A DNA stretch of 64,000 nt from Pyrinomonadaceae bacterium (GTDB lineage Bacteria > Acidobacteriota > Blastocatellia > Pyrinomonadales > Pyrinomonadaceae). The stretch spans positions 186,001-250,000 of the forward strand of contig JAIBCB010000003.1 in NCBI GenBank assembly GCA_019694355.1, written 5' to 3'. The position numbers and the translations under genes were made by a program. Below are positions 57,972-64,000 of this stretch, in pieces (the first letter of the stretch is position 1; each line of letters opens with the position of its first letter). Under the pieces are notes generated by a model. It was given only the letters and a program-made list of their open reading frames with translations. It had not been told where the DNA came from and made no database searches.

Positions 57972-58943
57972 CTAGCCTTTCTGTAGGTAAAAACACGCCT
58001 GATCGCCGCGTTTTTCTTTGTTGAGATCTCTTGCGGCGGCTTCCCATTCCGCCAGCTGTTCTTTCAAAAAGACCGTACCTTCGCGGCCATGATCGTGCGA
58101 GCGTGGGTCGTTCAGCGGAATATCCCGCCGATATTGCTCGCTTCCCCAAAACTGCATCGCGGTCGAATCGTAAGTAACATCCTTTACGGCAAATCCGGCG
58201 GCCTTAGCAAGATCGACAAATGTCTTTTCGCGAAAGATAAAAAGATGCCGAGGCGGATCGAGCTGTACCCAGTGTGTGCGATATTCTTCCCACGCGAAAG
58301 ATGCGACGGGCATACGGATCAAAGCAGTGCCGCCGTCGGCAAGAAGGCGGTGAATCTCACCGAGGGCGGCCTTCGGGTCAGGCAGATGCTCAAAAACGTG
58401 GTGCAGCATAACGAGATCGTATTCACCCTCGATATCTGCCAAACTTTGCGGCTTGATCGGAATACCGCTAGGCGTCGAAATCTCGTGACAGATAAAGGCA
58501 TCAGCTCCGGAGAGTCTGCGAAACCCGAAGTAGTGGAGCGTTTCAAGAAGACGGCCTGTACCGCATCCGACATCGAGAACCGGGGAATTCGCATTGAGCT
58601 TGATCGGCCGCAAAGACGGCGGGTAATGATCCGCAACCCACGGTTTTAGGGCGAGAACGGCCTTGCCGATCAGGCAATGTTCCCCTCGAAGATATCGGCC
58701 CGCGAACCTCGCCGCGATCCGTCGCGATGTTGTCGTCGCGATGTCGATATCGTCGATGCTGCTCATTGAAAGATACTCGGGCGGATAGTATGCACCGAGC
58801 TCCGGTACATCCAAAAGCTGGATCGTCCCGCAGCTAGAACATTCGAGATAGGAAAATTCTTTCCTTAGTCCGAACATCATTTCGCGGGACGTAATGATAC
58901 GATTATGCTCAGTGTTCTGGCAGATCAGGCATGCAGCGTTCAT
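57972..58943 (-). CDS. Class I SAM-dependent methyltransferase with N-terminal zinc-ribbon-like motif
   Basis: 323 residues from ATG 58941-58943, chosen over the longer frame because a GAGAGACGAG ribosome-binding region precedes it and the domain starts at CLICQNTEHN. Two CxxC pairs (CLIC, CSSC) resemble the zinc-binding head of sugar C-methyltransferases. The SAM-binding motif I is VLDVGCGTGRLLETL, then LVMLHHVFEHLPDPKAAL. It lies inside the polysaccharide locus on the opposite strand; I suggest a glycan methyltransferase, perhaps producing the end-cap read by the Wzt C-terminal domain. Confidence 0.88.
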   Translation of the reverse strand: MNAACLICQNTEHNRIITSREMMFGLRKEFSYLECSSCGTIQLLDVPELGAYYPPEYLSMSSIDDIDIATTTSRRIAARFAGRYLRGEHCLIGKAVLALKPWVADHYPPSLRPIKLNANSPVLDVGCGTGRLLETLHYFGFRRLSGADAFICHEISTPSGIPIKPQSLADIEGEYDLVMLHHVFEHLPDPKAALGEIHRLLADGGTALIRMPVASFAWEEYRTHWVQLDPPRHLFIFREKTFVDLAKAAGFAVKDVTYDSTAMQFWGSEQYRRDIPLNDPRSHDHGREGTVFLKEQLAEWEAAARDLNKEKRGDQACFYLQKG

Positions 58944-58987
58944 CTCGTCTCTCTTTCTAAAAAGATTAAGCGAAACGCCCGCAATTA

Positions 58988-60283
58988 GTGAAACGACAAC
59001 TGACGACATTCTTTTCAGACCGAGGAGGCTTGGCTCGCGTATTGCGAAGCGTGCCGTGGGGTGTCTGGTACGTACTGCTTGTGATCGCAGCTGCTCTGAT
59101 CGTCATTAGCCACCGGCCGGATGCCGTCACAGATCCGCAGTTCTGGGCCGAAGACGGGCATATGTGGTACGAGCAGGCCTACAACCTGGACCCGCTTGCC
59201 GTCTTTTTGGTACCCGAGGCCGGATATTATCAGACGGTTTCCAGAGCCGTAGCGGCCTTCTCGCTGCTTTTTCCCTTTCGGTGGGCACCCTTGGTCCTAA
59301 ATCTTTTTGCGATCGCTGTACAGGCCTTTAATGCGTTCTTTATCGCGTCTGACCGAATGTCGCACGCGATGCCGAGCCGTCTGTTTCGATTCGCGGCGGC
59401 CTTTATCTACCTCGCCCTTCCAAATTCTTACGAAACGTCGGCGAATCTTACTAACACGCAATGGCACCTCGGTTTTCTTGTCCTATTGATAATTTTGGCC
59501 AAACCGGCCGAAGATGTCGCATGGAAGATCTTTGATCACGCGGCGGTCGCATTGTCCGCGTTCAGCGGCCCGCTGTGTTTGCTTTTGGTGCCGATCGCAG
59601 CGATCAAATACTTTTACCGCCGAGAGAAACGGCTGCTCATACTCGGTTCGATCCTGATGATCGGTGCCGCCGTGCAGATGTCGGCCCTGTTCGTTTATGA
59701 AAGGCCGTCGAGCCAGCCGCTCGGGGCGAGTTTTTTCGGAGCGGTTCGGATAATTGCCGGGCAATGGTTCATCAGTCCGCTTGTTGGGGCAAAGAATTAC
59801 GGCCTTTTGCACCGCACGCTGTGGTGGACGGACGCGACCGCTTCCGTCGTTGCTGCCGGCGGCCTCGCCGTTCTCGTCCTTGCCTTCATTTGGGGGAAGC
59901 AGGAACTGCGCTTGCTGATCATCTTTGCGGTGCTCGTGTGCTCAACGGCCCTTGTAAATCCGGCCGTCACAAAGCTTGAGCCGCAGTGGGTCGCAATGGA
60001 AACGCCGCTCACAGGATCGCGGTATTGGTTTTTCCCTGGGCTTACACTTCTAGTTTGTTCGGTCTTTATTGCGACAAATCTTCGCGTTGGCAAACTTCGC
60101 TATCTGTTCGTTTTGCCTGCACTTCTGATGATCTGGGGATTTGTTGCGGACTGGAAGCAGCCGAGATTCAAGAACCTTGACTTCCCGGCACATGCACGCG
60201 AATTCGACAATGCAAAGCACGGCGAGATCATAACGATCCCGATCAACCCGGAAGGCTGGGAGATGCACCTCCAAAAAAGATGA
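58988..60283 (+). CDS. Polytopic membrane protein of the polysaccharide locus
   Basis: 431 residues from GTG 58988. About nine to eleven hydrophobic segments (VWYVLLVIAAALIVI, LVLNLFAIAVQAFNAFFIAS, LGFLVLLIILA, LLIIFAVLVCSTALV). The first periplasmic loop has WAEDGHMWYEQ, an acidic/aromatic arrangement reminiscent of GT-C glycosyltransferases, and the layout suits a lipid-linked-sugar transferase. I do not recognise the precise family, and a Wzx/Wzy-type role is not supported. Its end overlaps the next gene by 4 bases (ATGA). Confidence 0.78.
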   Translation: MKRQLTTFFSDRGGLARVLRSVPWGVWYVLLVIAAALIVISHRPDAVTDPQFWAEDGHMWYEQAYNLDPLAVFLVPEAGYYQTVSRAVAAFSLLFPFRWAPLVLNLFAIAVQAFNAFFIASDRMSHAMPSRLFRFAAAFIYLALPNSYETSANLTNTQWHLGFLVLLIILAKPAEDVAWKIFDHAAVALSAFSGPLCLLLVPIAAIKYFYRREKRLLILGSILMIGAAVQMSALFVYERPSSQPLGASFFGAVRIIAGQWFISPLVGAKNYGLLHRTLWWTDATASVVAAGGLAVLVLAFIWGKQELRLLIIFAVLVCSTALVNPAVTKLEPQWVAMETPLTGSRYWFFPGLTLLVCSVFIATNLRVGKLRYLFVLPALLMIWGFVADWKQPRFKNLDFPAHAREFDNAKHGEIITIPINPEGWEMHLQKR

Positions 60284-61926
60284 GCAGCAGAGGAGGAAAA
60301 TTCGGTCGAATGGCTGCAGCTTTCCGAGAGAACGGCGTTGCTGGAGTTGCCGCCATTATCCGAGCCTTTGCTCGTAAAAAGAGGAATGTGAGAGCTTATG
60401 AGCGATTCATTGCACGCGAGGCTCTTGACGATGCGAAACGCGAGAAGATAAATGAAGAGATCGAGGCATTTAAGCAAACGCCGACGTTCTCGATAATTCT
60501 GCCCGTTTACAATATCGATGAAATTTGGCTCGAAAAATGTGTCGATTCCGTTCGCCGCCAGATATACGCCGATTGGGAACTCTGCATCGCAGACGACGCA
60601 TCGACGAAGCCGCATATTCGTCCATTTCTGGAAAAGCTCTCAGCAGCCGACGAGCGCGTGAAGGTCGCATTTCGTGAGAAGAACGGCCATATTTCTGCCG
60701 CTTCAAATTCTGCACTTGAGTTGGCGACCGGCGAATATTGCGTTCTGCTTGATCACGACGACGAGCTTGCAGAGGATGCGCTTTATTACGTCGCTGCAGA
60801 ACTGAACAAGTTTCCCGACGCAAGAATGATCTTCAGCGATGAAGATGTCATCGACCCCGAGGGCCGCCGTTCCGAGCCAAAATTCAAGCCCGATTTTTCA
60901 TTCGATCTGATGCTTTCGCTCAATATGGTGACGCATCTTTCGTGCTATAAGACCGACCTCCTGCGGGAGATCGGCGGCTTTCGCATCGGGCTTGAGGGAA
61001 GTCAGGATTACGACCTTGCCTTGCGGGTGATCGAGGGAATTTCGTCCACCGAAATACGCCACATTCCACGGATCCTCTATCATTGGCGCGCCGTCGAGAC
61101 GAGCGTTGCGGCAAATCTGGGGGCAAAACCTTACGCATTCGAAAAGGCCCGTGTTGCGATCGCGGACCATCTAAAACGTAAAGGTATTGAGGCCGATGTG
61201 GTCGAAGCGGCGGATGGACTCAATCGCGTTCGATATCCGCACACAAAGGCGAAAATTTCGCTTATCGCCGTTGGCGAAGAAGCTCATTTCGATATCGAAA
61301 GCTGCGAGACGATCTATGTCGCAGGCTCGAACGAACTTGCAAAGGATCTGAACGCTGCCTGCGAACGTGCGACGGGTGATGTCATCATCTTTATCGACCG
61401 TCATCTCGCACCGCAGACGAATGATTGGCTTGCAGAACTCGCTTCGTTTGCATCGCAGAATGAGATCGGTGCTGTCGGCTGCAAGATCTTACGCAAGGAC
61501 GGTACGATCGACGAGACCGGCCTGATCCTCGGCGGCAAGGACATTGTTCGCCAGGCCCATCACGGCTTTCCGCAAGACGCGAACGGTTATTTCTTTCGTG
61601 CGGGTATGATCGGCAATTATTCTGCGGCCTCGTGGCGCACGTTCGCTACGCGGAAAGATGTGTTCGAGAGTCTTGGCGGTTTTCGCGCAGACGAGTTTCC
61701 AAACGTTCTCTTTGATGTCGATCTGTGTTTGCGGCTTTGGCAGAAAGGCCTGCGTGTGCTCTATACGCCGTATGTCGTGATGCAGAACACGCGCGAGTGG
61801 CGACGAGAACTTTCCTCTAGCGAGGCCGCGCAACTGCAAAAGATGTGGCCGTTGGAAACTGCACACGACCCGTTCTACAACCGGAATCTTTCCGAGGATG
61901 AAGACGCCTTCGACATCGATGCTTAA
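60280..61926 (+). CDS. Two-part family 2 glycosyltransferase
   Basis: 548 residues from ATG 60280, overlapping the preceding stop. After a basic N-terminal extension of about 60 residues comes a full GT-A domain (FSIILPVYNIDEIWLEKCVD, CIADDASTKP, LLDHDDELAEDAL with the DxD, SQDYDLALRVIEG). A second, incomplete GT2-like segment follows (GAVGCKILRKDGTIDETGLI, later FDVDLCLRLWQKGLRVLYTP). It lacks an N-terminal nucleotide-binding half, so the second part is probably non-catalytic. Such architecture is known in O-antigen and rhamnan assembly GT2 enzymes. Confidence 0.92.
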   Translation: MSSRGGKFGRMAAAFRENGVAGVAAIIRAFARKKRNVRAYERFIAREALDDAKREKINEEIEAFKQTPTFSIILPVYNIDEIWLEKCVDSVRRQIYADWELCIADDASTKPHIRPFLEKLSAADERVKVAFREKNGHISAASNSALELATGEYCVLLDHDDELAEDALYYVAAELNKFPDARMIFSDEDVIDPEGRRSEPKFKPDFSFDLMLSLNMVTHLSCYKTDLLREIGGFRIGLEGSQDYDLALRVIEGISSTEIRHIPRILYHWRAVETSVAANLGAKPYAFEKARVAIADHLKRKGIEADVVEAADGLNRVRYPHTKAKISLIAVGEEAHFDIESCETIYVAGSNELAKDLNAACERATGDVIIFIDRHLAPQTNDWLAELASFASQNEIGAVGCKILRKDGTIDETGLILGGKDIVRQAHHGFPQDANGYFFRAGMIGNYSAASWRTFATRKDVFESLGGFRADEFPNVLFDVDLCLRLWQKGLRVLYTPYVVMQNTREWRRELSSSEAAQLQKMWPLETAHDPFYNRNLSEDEDAFDIDA

Positions 61927-62633
61927 CGGCTTCTGCCGAGTGCAAAAAGATGAACGGTCGCCGCCCCTGCGATAAAGCCTCCGATGTGTGCCGCATAGGC
62001 AACGCCGCCTGTCGCGGGGTCGGTAAAATAGCCTGAAACAAGCTGATAGACGATCCAGACACCGATCGCGACGAAGGCAGGCACTGTCGTTAGAAAGTTA
62101 AAGATGATCGCCCGAACCTGCCTTCTTGGGAATAAGAGAACATAGCCGCCGAGCACGCCCGAGATCGCACCCGAAGCACCGAGCATCGGGATGAGCGAAT
62201 CCGGTCCCATAATGATCTGCCCGAACGCGGCCGCTACGCCGCAAAGGAGATAGAAAACGGCATACCGAACGTGTCCGAGCAGATTTTCGAGATTGTCCCC
62301 GAAGATCCAAAGGAAGAGCATATTCCCCGCGATGTGCATTATGCTGCCGTGCATGAACATCGACGAGAGGATGTTGAAATAGATCCCGAAAGGTGCCGGG
62401 TAATTCTGTATCTCGCCTACCGTTTGCCCGGAGTGGCTGATGATCGGGATGCTTGCAACGATGTCGTGCCCGGTCGTTATCTCACGCGGCACGAGCGTAA
62501 ATGCATAGGTGAAATGCTCATTCGAGCCCAACTGTTGCAAGGCGAGAAAAACGATGATATTCAGCCCGATGAACGCATAGTTCACAAAAGGTGTTATCGT
62601 CCTGTCCGAGTTGTCGTCGCCTATAGGAAACAT
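61923..62633 (-). CDS. Rhomboid-family intramembrane serine protease
   Basis: 236 residues with six or seven transmembrane helices. The catalytic serine is in LGASGAISGVLGGY and the catalytic histidine in AYAAHIGGFIAG. The HGSIMHIAGNMLFLWIFGDN loop-1 motif is canonical. It cleaves transmembrane helices within the membrane; the substrate is unknown. The stop overlaps the convergent glycosyltransferase stop by 4 bases (shared TTAA), and the symporter lies 9 bases upstream on the same strand. Confidence 0.94.
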   Translation of the reverse strand: MFPIGDDNSDRTITPFVNYAFIGLNIIVFLALQQLGSNEHFTYAFTLVPREITTGHDIVASIPIISHSGQTVGEIQNYPAPFGIYFNILSSMFMHGSIMHIAGNMLFLWIFGDNLENLLGHVRYAVFYLLCGVAAAFGQIIMGPDSLIPMLGASGAISGVLGGYVLLFPRRQVRAIIFNFLTTVPAFVAIGVWIVYQLVSGYFTDPATGGVAYAAHIGGFIAGAATVHLFALGRSR

Positions 62634-62642
62634 ATTTCCTTC

Positions 62643-64000
62643 TTAACCGATTCCCGCCGATTCGCTTGTCTGCAGCAGTTCGTAGCCTTCGCTGCGTGCA
62701 ACGTAAGTCGCAGCAGTAAGATCGCCAACGACATTGAGTGTTGTGCGGCACATATCGAGTATGCGATCCACGCCGATGATGATCGCGATCAGGGCAGGAT
62801 CGATGCCGATCATGAAGAGAATTCCGATGATAAAGGGGATCGAACCTGAGGGCACGCCCGCCGTACCGATACCTCCCAAGATCGCCAAATAAACGACCGA
62901 GAGCTGCAATCCCAACGTAAGATCGACACCTGCAAGCTGTGCGAGAAATAATACGGTTACGCCCTCGTAAAGTGCTGTGCCGTTTTGGTTTGCGGTCGCA
63001 CCGACCGTGAGTACGAAGTTGTTTATCTCCTTCGGCACACCGAGGTTTTCGTTCGAAACACGTAGTGCCGTCGGCAGTGTGGCGTTTGATGAAGATGTCG
63101 AGAACGCAGTCAGAATCACCGTTTGAACACGGCGGAAAAATTCGATCGGGTTGATCTTCGAAAGGAAATATATCGCCGCCGAATACACGCCAAAGAAATG
63201 TATCGCGAGACCCAAGAGCACCGTTGCGACAAACCAGCCGAGCGATGCGAGCAGTTCCAGCCCGAACTGCGCGATGTTGTTAAAGAGCAGACACGCGACG
63301 GCGTACGGCGCAAGCTTCATCACGATGTCGATGATCTTCGCCGTGATCGCGAACAAAGCCTCGTTGAATTTAACGAAGGGTTCGGAAACAGGAGCCGGCA
63401 AAAGCGTGATCGCGATGCCGCAGATCAACGCGAAGAACATTATGTGCAGCATATTCGGGCTCGTCCCGGAGAGCGAGTTGAATATGTTGCTCGGCACGAC
63501 CGTTTTTACGGCCTGCATCATCGGCGAGTCCGACTTTGCCGTTTCGGCAGCTTTCTTTTGAGCGTCGGTCGCGGCTGAGGCACCGCTTGAGAATTCCGCT
63601 TTCAGGACGGCCTGCGTTTCCGAACTGATACGTTTGCCGGGTTGTATCGTGTTAGCGAGAGTTAGGCCGATGACGACCGAGATTGCCGATATCACGAGCG
63701 TATATGCGAACGACTTCGCACCGATCCGGCCCAATTTTCGAATATCGCCGATGCCCGCAACGCCGACAACGAGCGAAGAAAAAACCAGCGGCACGACGAT
63801 CATCAGAAGAAGATTCAAGAAGAGCGTACCGATCGGTTTTGTAAAATTCTCGACCGTCCACACAAGCCACGGATCTTTGCCGCCGACGGCATAATTCGCT
63901 ATCAAGCCGCCGATGACGCCTACACCGAGCCCAATAAATATCTTTGTGTGAAGAGCGATTCCCTTCGGTTTATCAGGCGTCTCGTCGTCGAGATCGGTCG
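62643..64000 (-). CDS. Dicarboxylate/amino-acid:cation symporter (SDF/DAACS family), 5' end off-window
   Basis: The frame runs off the right edge; at least 450 residues are visible, beginning near TDLDDETPDKPKGIALHTKI. Landmarks of the family: the serine-rich re-entrant loop FSTSSSNATLPTALRVSNEN, the FVLTVGATANQNGTALYEG helix, GTAGVPSGSIPFIIG, and DRILDMCRTTLNVVGDLTAA. It imports glutamate/aspartate or C4-dicarboxylates with H+ or Na+. A periplasmic-side hydrophilic insertion (SGASAATDAQKKAAETAKSD) is somewhat longer than usual. It is 9 bases upstream of the rhomboid gene on the same strand. Confidence 0.93.
   Translation of the reverse strand, partial: TDLDDETPDKPKGIALHTKIFIGLGVGVIGGLIANYAVGGKDPWLVWTVENFTKPIGTLFLNLLLMIVVPLVFSSLVVGVAGIGDIRKLGRIGAKSFAYTLVISAISVVIGLTLANTIQPGKRISSETQAVLKAEFSSGASAATDAQKKAAETAKSDSPMMQAVKTVVPSNIFNSLSGTSPNMLHIMFFALICGIAITLLPAPVSEPFVKFNEALFAITAKIIDIVMKLAPYAVACLLFNNIAQFGLELLASLGWFVATVLLGLAIHFFGVYSAAIYFLSKINPIEFFRRVQTVILTAFSTSSSNATLPTALRVSNENLGVPKEINNFVLTVGATANQNGTALYEGVTVLFLAQLAGVDLTLGLQLSVVYLAILGGIGTAGVPSGSIPFIIGILFMIGIDPALIAIIIGVDRILDMCRTTLNVVGDLTAATYVARSEGYELLQTSESAGIG

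Overview
The window reads as a chromosomal segment of an Acidobacteriota-type bacterium. My best guess is class Blastocatellia (Pyrinomonadaceae-like), inferred from content and not from a marker tree. The clues are two giant Oar-like TonB-dependent receptors with carboxypeptidase-regulatory N-termini and no SusD partner, tandem Ser/Thr kinases with a conserved N-terminal cap behind an X6-type ECF sigma factor, a PATAN/DUF4388 protein, a DUF1800 protein, and moderately high GC. It is mostly core and housekeeping DNA with tight gene packing. I saw no tRNA, rRNA, CRISPR array, IS transposase or prophage, and no gene-free stretch over 300 bases.

Layout. 1-9.5 kb: the tail of a probable PHP-type hydrolase, a secreted M1-aminopeptidase-like protein that has lost its zinc ligands, an Oar-like receptor, a Tat-exported amine oxidase with a small secreted partner, and a CbbQ/NorQ-type AAA ATPase. 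9.5-12.8 kb: a GNAT, tyrS, a metallophosphoesterase and a PgsA-type synthase. 12.8-18.4 kb (minus strand): an ECF sigma factor followed by two duplicated Ser/Thr kinases. 18.6-23.3 kb: a small unknown gene, then the heat-shock block dnaK, dnaJ, hspR. A HAIR-like HspR operator overlaps the dnaK -35 box, and a decayed four-helix-bundle (S23/IVP) gene bracketed by inverted arrays of an 8-bp repeat sits between dnaJ and hspR. 23.5-31.7 kb: a second Oar-like receptor, a PATAN protein, and smc with an unusual acidic insertion and a perfect inverted repeat just before its start codon.

31.8-41.3 kb: a secreted unknown; a seven-gene minus-strand operon (lipoprotein, DUF1015, pdxH, GNAT, HExxH membrane protein, SDR, WalJ-like MBL hydrolase); a pterin dehydratase; and monomeric isocitrate dehydrogenase with a secreted unknown downstream. 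41.5-53.7 kb: a secreted 5'-nucleotidase; a RES/Xre toxin-antitoxin pair running directly into purE-purK; free-Met-(R)-sulfoxide reductase, TerC, a FecR-domain protein, a CDF metal transporter and a LarA-type racemase, all packed in one direction; and a DUF1800 protein.

53.8-61.9 kb is a surface-polysaccharide locus: a GT4, two GT2 enzymes, a Wzm/Wzt ABC exporter whose ATPase carries a C-terminal substrate-recognition domain, a methyltransferase and a polytopic membrane protein. It is followed by a rhomboid protease and a dicarboxylate/glutamate symporter that runs off the right edge.

The observations I rate highest are the S23-like pseudogene with its inverted 8-bp arrays (it looks like a small insertion unit inside the heat-shock block), the HAIR/-35 overlap at dnaK, the zinc-ligand-less M1 protein, the smc leader hairpin and head-domain insertion, and a recurring arrangement in which a -10-like hexamer lies 6-10 nt before the start codon, suggesting leaderless mRNAs.
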